The notes: generated by a model not told the origin, from the sequence alone. Counted from the first letter of the stretch, positions 23,114 to 32,114 are shown. The stretch is 39,962 nucleotides of DNA from Solibacillus silvestris_B (GCF_051967575.1 NZ_JBQCJW010000034.1:1-39962); one strand, 5' to 3'. A program made the numbers and translations.

Positions 23114-24505
23114 ATGGGGATTGAATTAACCGCTCTCCATTGGATATATGTAGCATTCATCGTGCTTATTATTCTTTTTATGGTAAAGCGCCTTGATACA
23201 ACATTAATAAGTATTTTAGGGATTTTCGTTATCGCATTTGTCGCAACAGGGGAGCTTACATCTTCCATTAGTGGCGTATTTAACAGCTTTATTTATGCAA
23301 TCACCGAACTTTTATCCACTATTTTGATCATTTCGATTATCGTGGCAATGAGTCGTGTGCTCACAAAAACAGGCATTAATGAAGTAATGATTGCGCCGTT
23401 TACAAAAATCATTAAAAATCCGGCACTTGGGTTTTGGACAATCGGAATATTAATGATGATCATCTCATGGTTTTTCTGGCCATCACCAGCAGTTGCATTA
23501 CTTGGAGCTGTATTATTACCCGTGGCGATACGAGCAGGACTTCCAGCGCTCGGGGTAGCAATGGCGATGAACCTATTTGGCCATGGCATCGCACTATCCA
23601 GTGACTTTATTATTCAAGGTGCACCGAAATTGACGGCGGATGCGGCAGGTATTCCAGTAGGGGATGTAGTCATGGCCAGCATTCCGCTTGTAGTGACAAT
23701 GGGTGTGGTGACGACAGTCGTCGCGTTTTATTTATTAAGACGCGATATGAAGAGGGGCAATATACCGTTAGTTGGCACGTATGATAATAGTACTGAGCAA
23801 GAACAAACAGAAAATTTATTAACAATGAAACAAAAGAAATTTTTTGCAATTTTAATTCCGATTGCTTTTTTATTGGATGTTGTCGCAATGGCGGTTTTCA
23901 AACTTCAAGGAGGAGATGCAACTGCTTTAGTAGGAGGGACTTCCGTATTTATATTGCTTCTCCTTTGCATTGTCGCCTATAAAAAGAAAGGGCTTGACCA
24001 AACGACGAGTTATTTTATTAAAGGCTTTCAGTTTGGTTTTAAAGTGTTCGGACCAGTTATTCCAATTGCGGCATTTTTCTATTTAGGGGATGCGGGCTTT
24101 CTTGCAATTGTCGGGGATCATCTGCCTGAATCCTCGCACGGCATTGTAAATGATTTAGGCATGGGACTGGCAGCACTCGTACCGTTAACAACAGAAATTG
24201 CTGTTGTTACATTGACTGGAGTGGGGGCGATTACAGGACTGGATGGCTCAGGTTTTTCCGGTATATCATTAGTCGGCTCAATCGGCAATCTATTCGGCAC
24301 CGCTATAGGGGAAGGAACAGCAACATTGACAGCACTCGGTCAAATTGCGGCAATTTGGGTAGGCGGCGGCACACTTGTACCATGGGCGCTTATTCCGGCG
24401 GCGGCCATTTGCAATGTCAGCCCATTTGAACTTGCGAGAAGAAACCTACTGCCTGTAGTAATCGGTCTCATCGTTACGACAATTGTGGCGATGTTTATTA
24501 TATAA
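23114..24505 (+). CDS. multi-spanning permease of the ion-transporter type
   Basis: 463 aa with about 12 hydrophobic segments. The architecture, with repeated halves and motifs such as WPSPAVALLGAVLLPVAI (about 123-140), GHGIALSSDFIIQGAPKLTA (about 158-177) and the C-terminal GEGTATLTALGQIAAIWVGG, recalls GntP/DcuC/citrate-type transporters of the IT superfamily. The substrate is unknown; an organic acid is a guess. SD GAGGTAGAGT. A small broken ORF begins 2 bases after its stop, then the laccase gene follows. Confidence 0.7.
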   Translation: MGIELTALHWIYVAFIVLIILFMVKRLDTTLISILGIFVIAFVATGELTSSISGVFNSFIYAITELLSTILIISIIVAMSRVLTKTGINEVMIAPFTKIIKNPALGFWTIGILMMIISWFFWPSPAVALLGAVLLPVAIRAGLPALGVAMAMNLFGHGIALSSDFIIQGAPKLTADAAGIPVGDVVMASIPLVVTMGVVTTVVAFYLLRRDMKRGNIPLVGTYDNSTEQEQTENLLTMKQKKFFAILIPIAFLLDVVAMAVFKLQGGDATALVGGTSVFILLLLCIVAYKKKGLDQTTSYFIKGFQFGFKVFGPVIPIAAFFYLGDAGFLAIVGDHLPESSHGIVNDLGMGLAALVPLTTEIAVVTLTGVGAITGLDGSGFSGISLVGSIGNLFGTAIGEGTATLTALGQIAAIWVGGGTLVPWALIPAAAICNVSPFELARRNLLPVVIGLIVTTIVAMFII

Positions 24506-24507
24506 GC

Positions 24508-24666
24508 ATGGAAAGTAATGAGGAAAACGAATGATTTGCTGTTTGGCTTAAAGCTCAGATTGATGAGGAACGCCTTTACGATAAGAAGAATAAACTATAC
24601 AAAGAAAATAATGAAGGATGGTACTTTGAAAAATATCGGACAGCCAATCAATCCGGCAAATCCTGA
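24508..24666 (+). pseudogene. small ORF interrupted by one in-frame TGA
   Basis: ATG 24508 starts two bases after the permease stop (coupling position). The frame reads MESNEENE, a TGA at 24532-24534, then 43 more codons (FAVWLKAQIDEERLYDKKNK, then LYKENNEGWYFEKYR) to a TGA at 24664. The second part is clearly protein-like and charged, unlike chance translation. A TGG-to-TGA change would explain the break. It overlaps the first codons of the laccase gene in another frame. It may be a recent pseudogene of about 52 aa, or the downstream part may be initiated otherwise. Confidence 0.45.
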
Positions 24667-26245
24667 TACAATTCCTAAATTTGTAGATAGACTAATAAAG
24701 CCTGCTATCGCAAGGCCGAAAGCAAATAAAAATTACCCGCTAAATTCGTATTATGAAATACAAATGATTAAAGCTAAACACCGTTTTCATAAAAACTTCC
24801 CATATTCAGATGTATGGGGCTATGACGGCATGGTGCCGGGTCCTACAATCGAAGCAAAAAAGGATTATACGACATATGTAAAATATTTAAATAAACTTCC
24901 CGATAAACATTTTTTGCCGATTGATTATAGTTTGCATGGTGTCGATAATTCACCTGAAGTTCGAACGGTTGTTCATTTACATGGGGCAAATGTCGCCTCT
25001 GCAAGTGATGGCCACCCGGAGGCATGGTATACAAAAAACTATGCTTTTACTGGTCCAACCTTTAAACAGGAGGTGCATGCATATACGAATCATCAGCCAG
25101 GCACGACATTGTGGTATCACGATCATGCAATGGGCCTTACGAGATTGAATGTTGTGGCGGGCTTGGCTGGATTTTATTTGCTTCGTGATTCTTCAGAGGA
25201 AAGATTGCAACTACCAAAGGGGAATTATGAAGTTCCATTATTGATTCAAGATAGATCATTTAACGAAGACGGCTCTATTTTTTATCCGACTGAACTTGAT
25301 CCCCCATTTCCTCTCCCAGTGCCTGACCAACTTCCGCTGCCAAACCCGACTGTTACTTTAGGCTATGTTGGCAATACAATTGTCGTCAATGGGAAAGTAT
25401 GGCCATATTTAAATGTCGAGCCAAGAAAATACCGTTTCCGAATACTGAACGGCTCAAATCGGAGGAGCTATAAATTGCGTCTTTCAAATAACGAAAAAAT
25501 GAGCCAAATCGGGACAGATGGAGGGTTTATAGCTGCTGCAACGGAGATTGGCATAGTCGAATTAACCCCTGCTGAACGTGTAGATGTCATTATTGATTTT
25601 AGTAAGTTTGCAAATGAAGAGATTTTGTTAATGAATGATGACGAAGAATTTGCTGATGAACATACGAATGTAATCATGAAATTTAATGTGAACTTGCCTT
25701 TAAAGGGAGAGGATACGAGCCAAATCCCTGCACTTTTGGCGCCTGCAATGGATTTGCATGAGGAACATGCACATACGATTCGCAATCTTCCATTGACAAG
25801 CACTTTAGACCGTTATGGTAGGCTTATGCTCTTATTAGGCGATCAAATGTATCATGACCCAGCAACAGAAAAACCAGCTTTAGATAGTATTGAGATTTGG
25901 AATTTTATCAATACTACACCAGTCCAGCACCCAATTCATATCCATTTAGTGCAATTTAAAATATTGGAGCGGAGAGCTTTTAATGTAGATCTCTATGTTG
26001 CAGAAGGCATCTTGGAGTTTACGGGGGAACCCGAAGAGCCGCATGAATATGAGAGAGGCTGGAAGGATACTGTGAAAGCGGATATTGGAAAGGTAACGAA
26101 AATAATTATGCATTGGAAGGAACATACGGGAAATTATATTTGGCATTGTCATTTTCTTGAGCATGAAGATCACGATATGATGCGCCCTGTTCGTGTCATT
26201 GAAGATGCCCATCCCGTTCAGCCGCCGCATATAGATGATCATTGA
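24626..26245 (+). CDS. cotA: CotA-type multicopper oxidase (laccase)
   Basis: About 539 aa from TTG 24626; the frame stays open to ATG 24518 but those extra 36 residues do not match CotA, lack a good SD, and overlap another coding-like frame. AAGGA is 7 bases before the TTG. All copper motifs are present in order: HLHGANV, WYHDHAMG, HPIHIHLVQF and HCHFLEHEDHDMM (T1, T2 and T3 sites). VNGKVWPYL(N)VEPRKYRFRI matches B. subtilis CotA strongly. CotA is an outer-spore-coat laccase that makes brown pigment and helps UV/peroxide resistance; it also oxidises bilirubin. The spore role is inference. Confidence 0.92.
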   Translation: MKNIGQPINPANPDTIPKFVDRLIKPAIARPKANKNYPLNSYYEIQMIKAKHRFHKNFPYSDVWGYDGMVPGPTIEAKKDYTTYVKYLNKLPDKHFLPIDYSLHGVDNSPEVRTVVHLHGANVASASDGHPEAWYTKNYAFTGPTFKQEVHAYTNHQPGTTLWYHDHAMGLTRLNVVAGLAGFYLLRDSSEERLQLPKGNYEVPLLIQDRSFNEDGSIFYPTELDPPFPLPVPDQLPLPNPTVTLGYVGNTIVVNGKVWPYLNVEPRKYRFRILNGSNRRSYKLRLSNNEKMSQIGTDGGFIAAATEIGIVELTPAERVDVIIDFSKFANEEILLMNDDEEFADEHTNVIMKFNVNLPLKGEDTSQIPALLAPAMDLHEEHAHTIRNLPLTSTLDRYGRLMLLLGDQMYHDPATEKPALDSIEIWNFINTTPVQHPIHIHLVQFKILERRAFNVDLYVAEGILEFTGEPEEPHEYERGWKDTVKADIGKVTKIIMHWKEHTGNYIWHCHFLEHEDHDMMRPVRVIEDAHPVQPPHIDDH

Positions 26246-26271
26246 TGCCGGGAAAGTAAAGAAGCTTATGC

Positions 26272-26294
26272 AAAAGCGGAAATTCCCCGGTTAT
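26272..26294. repeat. fifth copy of the 19.6-kb palindrome
   Basis: AAAAGCGGAAATTCCCCGG then TTATG, preceded by CTTATGC. Same core as the four units at 19555-19748, here alone after the laccase gene. Confidence 0.5.
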
Positions 26295-26318
26295 GAACGT
26301 GCCGGTATAATGAATGAG

Positions 26319-26345
26319 AGGGAGAAAGCCGCCTCCCTTTCATTT
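26319..26345 (+). terminator. laccase terminator
   Basis: AGGGAG (26319-26324) pairs with CTCCCT (26333-26338), then TTCATTTT. Short but well placed, about 75 bases after the stop. Confidence 0.55.
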
Positions 26346-26662
26346 TAAAATTTGGAATCGATGTAAACTTTTGGATTATATGTATGGTCAAGTATTATAC
26401 TTCCTACCGTCATTCTCCTTCTCACGGCATTATAGCCCCGATTTTCTGCCATTTCTAAACGGATATGTTTTAGCTAATTTAACCTTCGCCTTTTCAACAA
26501 TTATGTTTATCATCTTTTCGGAAAATAGTTTCCCGCAAGTCAAAACACATCCTGCTTTCTTTTATAGGGAGCCTAATTATAGTAGTTATTTTCCAAAAAC
26601 CGGAACTATTTCATTTCCTATCCGTATAGAATAAAGAAAGAAAACTAAAAGGGGGATATAAA

Positions 26663-27445
26663 ATGCTGCCGCAAGAAATTTTGAAGATCACGAATTTGAC
26701 GAAAAATTATGGAAGCAAAAAAATATTAAAAGGAATTGACCTCCATGTATCTCCAGGGGAAATTATTGGCTATATCGGTCCGAATGGTACCGGAAAAAGT
26801 ACGACCATCAAAATTATATTAGGCATGGTAGGAGATTACGGGGGGGAAATTCAAATTTTTGGAGAGAATATTAAAGAGGGAAACATTGAGTATAAAAGAA
26901 GGATTGGCTATGTACCCGAAATAGCCGATGTATATGATAATTTAACTGGTTATGAATATTTGACCTTTATCGGACAGCTATATGGGCTGGATTTGGATAG
27001 GGCTGCCGGCAAATCGAAAGCGTTAATGGAGTTATTCGGCGTCGGGGAAGCATATCATTCCCGGATTTCATCCTATTCAAAAGGGATGCGGCAAAAGCTT
27101 TTAATCATTTCGAGTTTATTACATAACCCTGATGTACTGTTTTTGGATGAACCGATTAATGGCTTGGATGCGAATAGTGTCATGATTTTTAAGGAAGTAT
27201 TGGCTCAATTGGCTGCGCAAGGAAAGACAATCTTTTACTCTTCCCATCTTATGGATGTTGTCGAAAAAATCAGTAGCCGGATAATTTTATTGAACGACGG
27301 GAAGGTTGTTGCTGACGGAACCTTCGCACAGCTGCAGGCGGACAATGCCACTGGATCATTGGAAGGGATTTTTAATCAATTGACAGGTTTCGATAATTAT
27401 AAGGAAATTGGCGAACAGTTCGTTTCTGTTGTGCAAGAGGTGTGA
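26663..27445 (+). CDS. ABC transporter ATP-binding protein
   Basis: 260 aa. Walker A GPNGTGKST (39-47), Q-loop region VPEIADVY, signature YSKGMRQKL (138-146), Walker B VLFLDEP (158-164), and SSHLMD H-loop. The KGMRQ signature is typical of exporters of antibiotics, peptides or lipids (ABC-2 type). SD AGGGGG. Its stop overlaps the permease start, so the two are co-translated. Confidence 0.95.
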   Translation: MLPQEILKITNLTKNYGSKKILKGIDLHVSPGEIIGYIGPNGTGKSTTIKIILGMVGDYGGEIQIFGENIKEGNIEYKRRIGYVPEIADVYDNLTGYEYLTFIGQLYGLDLDRAAGKSKALMELFGVGEAYHSRISSYSKGMRQKLLIISSLLHNPDVLFLDEPINGLDANSVMIFKEVLAQLAAQGKTIFYSSHLMDVVEKISSRIILLNDGKVVADGTFAQLQADNATGSLEGIFNQLTGFDNYKEIGEQFVSVVQEV

Positions 27446-29073
27446 TGATGGAGGATTTCACAACACTTAAGCTGCTTGATAAGGTTCGTTTTCTTTTCAT
27501 TAAAATGGGAGTCGATTATCCAGTAATGCGGCAAATCCTCCAAGTGAAACTATTAATGGATGAGCGTAAAGTTCCTACTTTTTATAACCAGTCAGCGGCT
27601 AAAAAAGAAGATCAAAAATATGGTTACATCAAGTCTTTATGGATTTACGTTTTAATAGGCCTTATCCTTATTCCATTTATGGCATTTGGCGAAAATTACT
27701 TATTTCAAATGAGTATTACGTACGCAATTTTTATTTTTATGATTATGACAACGCTGATTTCCGAATTTTCTTCGGTCTTACTCGATGTTCGGGACAGGAG
27801 TATTCTCTCAACGAAGCCGATTTCTGATAAAACAGTGAACGCTGCCAAATTCATGCATATCCTGATCTATTTAACGTATTTAACGATTGCCATCACTGCT
27901 GTTCCGCTGATTGTCGCTTTATTTAAGCAAGGAATTTTGTTTTTTGTTTTAACTGTATTTGAAATTATTTTAATCAATATATTTGTTGTCGTTCTTACCG
28001 CTATTTTGTATATCGCGATTTTGAGGTTTTTTGATGGAGAGAGGCTGAAGGATCTTATAAATTACGTGCAAATTGGATTGTCATTAATTCTGATGATAGG
28101 CTATCAGTTTCTCGCCCGGTCTTTTGAACTTGTTAATGTAGATATCGTTATGGAGTTTCATTGGTGGAGTATGTTTCTCATCCCGATGTGGTTTGCCGCT
28201 CCGTATGAATTGCTGCTGAGCGGAGATCAATCTTTATTAACGATTGGATTCAGTATACTTTCCATCGTCATACCGCTCATATCCATTTGGCTTTATATAA
28301 AGCTCATTCCGACTTTTGAACGCAACTTGCAAAAGCTGCTTAGCACAAGCAAGTCAAAAAAAGAAAAGAGCAATCGACTGAAGGAGTTTTTATTAAGAAA
28401 AATTTGTGCAACAAGCGAAGAAAGAGCCTTCTATCGTTTTGCCGCTCTTATGATGAAACAAGAGCGCGAGTTTAAACTGAAAGTATATCCATCTTTAGGA
28501 TTTGCTTTTATTATTCCATTTATTTTCATGTTTAATGGAGTAAGAATAGAGAATGTTGATTACTCATCAAGCATGGGCTATATGTTCATCTATTCCAGTA
28601 TGCTCATCATTCCGGCTGCAGTGTTGATGATTGGCCATTCAGCAAAATATAAAGCAGCTTGGATATATAAAATTTTTCCAATGAAGGATTTTACAGATTT
28701 AAAAAAGGGCAGCTTAAAAGCTTTTTTGGTTAAGCTTTATATTCCTCTATATGCTGTTTTAAGCATTGTTTTTTGCCTCATTTATGGGGTAAGAATCATA
28801 CCTGATTTATTAGCCGTTTTAGTCGCGAGCTTTCTTTACACTGTGATCTGCTATATTTTCCACGATAGCCAAATTCCTTTTACTAAGCCTTCCAATGAAA
28901 TTAACGATGATCAAGGGTGGAAAAACCTTTTATTAATGATTCCATTAGGTTTGATTGCGGGTGCACATTATTTTATGACGGTAAAAATAGCTTATGGGAC
29001 AATCATATATTTACTTTTACTTATCATCATTAATTTTAGTGTGTGGAAAACTGTTTTTCGGCGTACCGGGTAA
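27445..29073 (+). CDS. ABC-2 type exporter permease
   Basis: 542 aa with about 11-12 membrane segments and a central charged cytoplasmic loop (KLLSTSKSKKEKSNRLKEF region, about 305-330). The N-terminal ~60 residues are soluble (LLDKVRFLFIKMGVDYPVM). Start ATG 27445 overlaps the ATPase stop as TGATG; a GTG at 27442 and ATG at 27448 are possible. It pairs with the upstream ATPase as a two-gene exporter. Substrate not predictable. Confidence 0.85.
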   Translation: MMEDFTTLKLLDKVRFLFIKMGVDYPVMRQILQVKLLMDERKVPTFYNQSAAKKEDQKYGYIKSLWIYVLIGLILIPFMAFGENYLFQMSITYAIFIFMIMTTLISEFSSVLLDVRDRSILSTKPISDKTVNAAKFMHILIYLTYLTIAITAVPLIVALFKQGILFFVLTVFEIILINIFVVVLTAILYIAILRFFDGERLKDLINYVQIGLSLILMIGYQFLARSFELVNVDIVMEFHWWSMFLIPMWFAAPYELLLSGDQSLLTIGFSILSIVIPLISIWLYIKLIPTFERNLQKLLSTSKSKKEKSNRLKEFLLRKICATSEERAFYRFAALMMKQEREFKLKVYPSLGFAFIIPFIFMFNGVRIENVDYSSSMGYMFIYSSMLIIPAAVLMIGHSAKYKAAWIYKIFPMKDFTDLKKGSLKAFLVKLYIPLYAVLSIVFCLIYGVRIIPDLLAVLVASFLYTVICYIFHDSQIPFTKPSNEINDDQGWKNLLLMIPLGLIAGAHYFMTVKIAYGTIIYLLLLIIINFSVWKTVFRRTG

Positions 29074-29095
29074 TGCTGGGTATCTCTATAGACAG

Positions 29096-29140
29096 AAAGG
29101 CTGAATCGAAAATTTTCACTTTCGTTTCAGCCTTTGTAAT
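29096..29140. terminator. terminator between ABC permease and cupin gene
   Basis: AAAGGCTGAA-CGAAA pairs with TTTCG-TTCAGCCTTT across ATTTTCAC, an almost perfect 15-bp stem serving convergent genes. Confidence 0.85.
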
Positions 29141-29198
29141 TTGGTAATTATCTATTAATGCTATCGCTTCATTAACTTATTTTGCATACATATTAAAC

Positions 29199-29840
29199 TT
29201 AGTAGTACCGGTATTGAGGGGCGTAAAGCATTTGCTGCTGATAGGGGACATATTGCGGAAATTGATATTGTGGATGCACTTGAGGATGGGACGTAAGCTC
29301 TGCCGCTTTTCTGCAATCTGCGGGCGGGCCAATAAAAATGCTTGGTTTAACTGGTTCGATCGCTTGCTTCCATTCATTTTCATCAATGCAGTAAGTATGG
29401 GACATAATACTAGCAGGTGTTAATTTTAATATATCAGATCCTAAAATTACTTCCGGAGTTGGTGCATTAAAAATTGCCAATAGATGTGTGTTATCGACTG
29501 TGGCTACTTCATAATGCCACCAGCCTTGTGGAACGTTTGCCACTTGTCCTGGTGTAAGCGGGTAATGGAGAAGCTGTTTTGTGAATGGATTCAAAATCGA
29601 AACGGTAATAGAACCGGAAACACAGTAAATGAGTTCAGCTGCATTTTGATGATAGTGCGGTTCTATGACGTTATTTGCGCTTAGAAAAATATCGAGCAGC
29701 GACACATTATCCAATGTATTCAACTGTTGAACACCTAACACGTTAATAAAGTTGTTATTATCTTTTTTTACAAAGGTGCTTTCATTTATGTCAAAAGTGA
29801 ATTGAGTGGATGGGGATGTGTAATCTAAAGATGACGCCAT
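29199..29840 (-). CDS. cupin-domain spore-coat-like protein
   Basis: 213 aa. A cupin barrel: EPHYHQNAAELIYCVSG (about 60-76, metal motif HxH...E) and PQGWWHYEV (about 104-112, second His). The C-terminus is a Pro/Gln/Tyr-rich tail (YQFPQYVPYQQQMLYAPQYR) typical of spore coat proteins that can be cross-linked. Enzymatic role is unknown; metal binding is probable. ATG 29840 follows GAGGTGAAGGA. A near-perfect sigma-K promoter lies 46-74 bases upstream, supporting late mother-cell expression. Confidence 0.82.
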   Translation of the reverse strand: MASSLDYTSPSTQFTFDINESTFVKKDNNNFINVLGVQQLNTLDNVSLLDIFLSANNVIEPHYHQNAAELIYCVSGSITVSILNPFTKQLLHYPLTPGQVANVPQGWWHYEVATVDNTHLLAIFNAPTPEVILGSDILKLTPASIMSHTYCIDENEWKQAIEPVKPSIFIGPPADCRKAAELTSHPQVHPQYQFPQYVPYQQQMLYAPQYRYY

Positions 29841-29885
29841 TAATTCCTTCACCTCTATGAATCAAATTAAAACAAACTTTCTTGT

Positions 29886-29914
29886 TATATTATGCTCATT
29901 TAATTCGTATGGTG
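29886..29914 (-). promoter_or_regulatory. sigma-K promoter of the cupin gene
   Basis: Minus strand CACC, 16 bases, CATAATATA. This fits the mother-cell sigma-K consensus (mACm, 16, CATAnnnTA) at every fixed position. Confidence 0.6.
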
Positions 29915-29948
29915 TATGCAGCTAGTAAAATCTGAAATATTAAGAAAA

Positions 29949-29991
29949 CTGAAATGCCCCCTAACAAGCTGGCAATGAGGGGGCATTTCAG
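29949..29991 (-). terminator. strong terminator after DUF3298 gene
   Basis: CTGAAATGCCCCCT (29949-29962) pairs perfectly with AGGGGGCATTTCAG (29978-29991); TTTTCTTAATATTT follows on the minus strand. Confidence 0.92.
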
Positions 29992-30001
29992 CTCTTATAA
30001 A

Positions 30002-30604
30002 TTAATTATTCACAGCCATTCTACTAAGGGGACCCGTTTCATCAATAATGTCGATTAAATCAAACACGGAAATCGGAAACATTGGCAAACCTACTACATA
30101 TGGGGTGATTTCATAAAGCTGAAAATAAATAACAAGCGCTTTATCGGCAATATAAAAATCCTGATTTGGTTGAATGCCGGTAAATTCACCTAAAAGGGGG
30201 ATATCCCGCGCTTGGATCTGTAACTCCACTAGATCGGAAATCCTTTTGACATAATCGCTGCCAGGCTTGAATAAATCCCCTAATGTACAAATCCGCTCTT
30301 TTTCCAAATCAAAAGTAAGTGATTGTATATACGTCATTCCATGAGCTGCATGTTGGTGATACGTGTAATTGGAAAGAGATAAGCTCAATACTTGCCGCTG
30401 ATTATTTTTAATTTCATAAAGTCCGAGCATTTGATCTACAGTTGTCGGCATATTCCCGATCTGTTGTGAGATTAGTTCTTTTACTTGTTCGGTTATCGCA
30501 TGATTCATTGTATTCTCCCATAAATAATTTTCGCTAAAAATCACATGCGGGTAGTACACCACTTGATTTTTTCCTCGATCCAGTCGAATTGTGCTAATAG
30601 GCAA
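30002..30604 (-). CDS. DUF3298-domain protein, sporulation-linked
   Basis: 200 aa. Core features of the DUF3298/RsiV C-terminal domain: VVYYPHVIF, MNHAITEQVKELI, SLSNYTYHQHAAHGMTYIQS, CTLGDLFKPGSDYVKRI, and YFQLYEITPYVVG. RsiV of B. subtilis uses this domain to bind lysozyme; this protein lacks an N-terminal membrane segment. TTG 30604 is the only canonical start, with a weak SD. The frame remains open and protein-like upstream to about 30670 without ATG/GTG/TTG, so an atypical start (ATT at about 30646) is possible. Sigma-E promoter upstream. Confidence 0.8.
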   Translation of the reverse strand: MPISTIRLDRGKNQVVYYPHVIFSENYLWENTMNHAITEQVKELISQQIGNMPTTVDQMLGLYEIKNNQRQVLSLSLSNYTYHQHAAHGMTYIQSLTFDLEKERICTLGDLFKPGSDYVKRISDLVELQIQARDIPLLGEFTGIQPNQDFYIADKALVIYFQLYEITPYVVGLPMFPISVFDLIDIIDETGPLSRMAVNN

Positions 30605-30686
30605 TGGACCTATTTGAAGGATATTTCCACTTCCTTTAATGATTTTTTCCTGAAAGTAATAACCGTAAGCTTAAAATATTTCTTCC

Positions 30687-30716
30687 ATTGTATGCATAAT
30701 AAGCTGCATATTATTA
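30687..30716 (-). promoter_or_regulatory. sigma-E promoter of the DUF3298 gene
   Basis: Minus strand TAATAAT, 15 bases, CATACAAT. The -10 is a perfect sigma-E match and the -35 matches 6 of 7 positions of KMATATT, implying early mother-cell transcription. Confidence 0.5.
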
Positions 30717-30740
30717 TTTATATGTATAAGCAAAGACTTT

Positions 30741-30848
30741 ATGAAAATGATCGGACGCAAAAAAATTATGTTGCCAATCCCCATGAAAAATGAATATGAA
30801 AAGGGTTTTAGCGGTACGGAAAGTTCATATATATATAGTAAACATTAA
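30741..30848 (+). CDS. 35-aa ORF upstream of MFS gene
   Basis: Starts MKMIGRKKIMLPIPMKN and ends SYIYSKH; basic and protein-like. The SD is weak (AAAGAC). Its stop lies 2 bases before the MFS SD GGGAG, so the two may form one unit. No family recognised; could be chance. Confidence 0.3.
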   Translation: MKMIGRKKIMLPIPMKNEYEKGFSGTESSYIYSKH

Positions 30849-30863
30849 TGGGAGTAGAGGTTA

Positions 30864-32114
30864 CTGGAAAAACAAAATAGCAAGTACAGGTGGGTTGTAT
30901 TTGTTTCGGTATTGCTTACGTATTTGTTGATGGCAAGTCAACGAACCGCACCGGGATTAATTACTGATCAATTGATGAGGGATTTTAATATAACAGCTAC
31001 GACAATCGGTCTCATTACAGGTGTTCAATTTTTTGTCTACACGAGTTTGCAAATTCCGATGGGGATATTGGCAGATCGTTTTGGACCAAACTTCTTTCTT
31101 ATTTTTGGTGCGTTGCTTACTGGTGTGGGGACGATTTTTTATAGTATCGGGACACATGAATTTGTGCTCTTTCTTTCGAGAATCCTTACTGGCATAGGTG
31201 ATGCGACCATTTGGGTGAATATGATGCTCATTTTGGCGGGGTGGTTTCACAAAAAGGAATTTGTTCGATTAGTAGGCTTTGCAGGGATGACAGGAAGCCT
31301 AGGTTTCCTATTAGCGACCGTTCCTTTTTCTGCATGGATTTTATTGCTCGGGTGGAGAGGAGCATTTTTATCATTAGGGTTGTTAGTATGCGCATGCGGT
31401 TTACTATTGTATATTGTCCTTATTAAAAATGCAAAACCTTATTCGGAAAAGCAATTGCTAGTCGCAGCGGAAAATGCGCAACGGGAAAAAACGGGTGCAA
31501 TAGTGAAGAGAATATTTTCGACTCGTCAAGCATGGGCGTTATTTTTATGTCACTTCGGTGTAGTTGGCGGATATGTTGGCTTTATAAGTTCTTGGGCCGT
31601 GCCTTATGGAATCGATCTATATGGGATGACTCGTTCCGAAGCGAGCCAATTAATTATGGTCGGCCTTGTCGGGGCGATTATAGGAGCCCCATTAATGAGT
31701 TGGATTGCGAGCCTGTTCGATACGATTAAAAGACCGTATATAGTCGTGCAGGTTGCAGTTTTAATGAGTTGGTTTGCCTTTCTGCTATTTCAGGGGCAGC
31801 CAACTATATTTTGGGTCATCGTGCTTTTCTTTATGATCGGCTACGGCTATGGAGCGAGTGCTTTAACTTTTGCCGCTGTACGCCGTTCGTTCCCTTTGGA
31901 GGAATCCGGAATAGTTTCTGGATTCGCCAATACTGGGGGCTTTTTAAGCGCAGTATTATTGCCGATCATGTTGGGTGCGATATTGGATAATGTTCAGCGT
32001 GCATCCGGGAATTTGCAATATGCCTATTATTATGGCTTTATTGTACCTGTCGTCTTTTCTGTAATTGGCCTGATCGGGGTGTTGTTATTTAAGGAAGTTC
32101 GCCATACAGCTTAA
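30864..32114 (+). CDS. MFS transporter with probable CTG start
   Basis: About 416 aa and 12 membrane segments. MFS signatures: GILADRFGPNFFLIFG in loop 2-3, SRILTGIGDATIW in helix 4, and LGWRGAFLSLG. The frame begins after a stop at 30855 with AGG TTA CTG GAA; the first canonical start is TTG 30912, which would cut helix 1 in half. CTG 30864 gives an N-terminus LEKQNSKYRWVVFVSVLL, as relatives have, 9 bases after GGGAG. Alternatively an extra A in the run at 30867-30871 displaced an ATG at 30848. Substrate unknown. Confidence 0.82.
   Translation: MEKQNSKYRWVVFVSVLLTYLLMASQRTAPGLITDQLMRDFNITATTIGLITGVQFFVYTSLQIPMGILADRFGPNFFLIFGALLTGVGTIFYSIGTHEFVLFLSRILTGIGDATIWVNMMLILAGWFHKKEFVRLVGFAGMTGSLGFLLATVPFSAWILLLGWRGAFLSLGLLVCACGLLLYIVLIKNAKPYSEKQLLVAAENAQREKTGAIVKRIFSTRQAWALFLCHFGVVGGYVGFISSWAVPYGIDLYGMTRSEASQLIMVGLVGAIIGAPLMSWIASLFDTIKRPYIVVQVAVLMSWFAFLLFQGQPTIFWVIVLFFMIGYGYGASALTFAAVRRSFPLEESGIVSGFANTGGFLSAVLLPIMLGAILDNVQRASGNLQYAYYYGFIVPVVFSVIGLIGVLLFKEVRHTA

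Larger units (their letters stand above)
26246..26662. other. 417-base gap
   Basis: Holds a dispersed palindrome unit (26272-26294), the laccase terminator, and AT-rich DNA. A 106-codon plus frame (26314-26634) begins inside the terminator and has no SD, and a 35-codon minus frame ends at the CTA near 26439; I support neither. Confidence 0.5.

Noticed and set aside
26314..26634. 106-codon plus-strand ORF
   Set aside because: It begins in the laccase terminator, lacks a ribosome binding site and has an implausible composition.
30545..30793. 82-codon plus-strand ORF
   Set aside because: It runs antisense over the start of the DUF3298 gene and has no SD; the shorter 30741 frame reads better.
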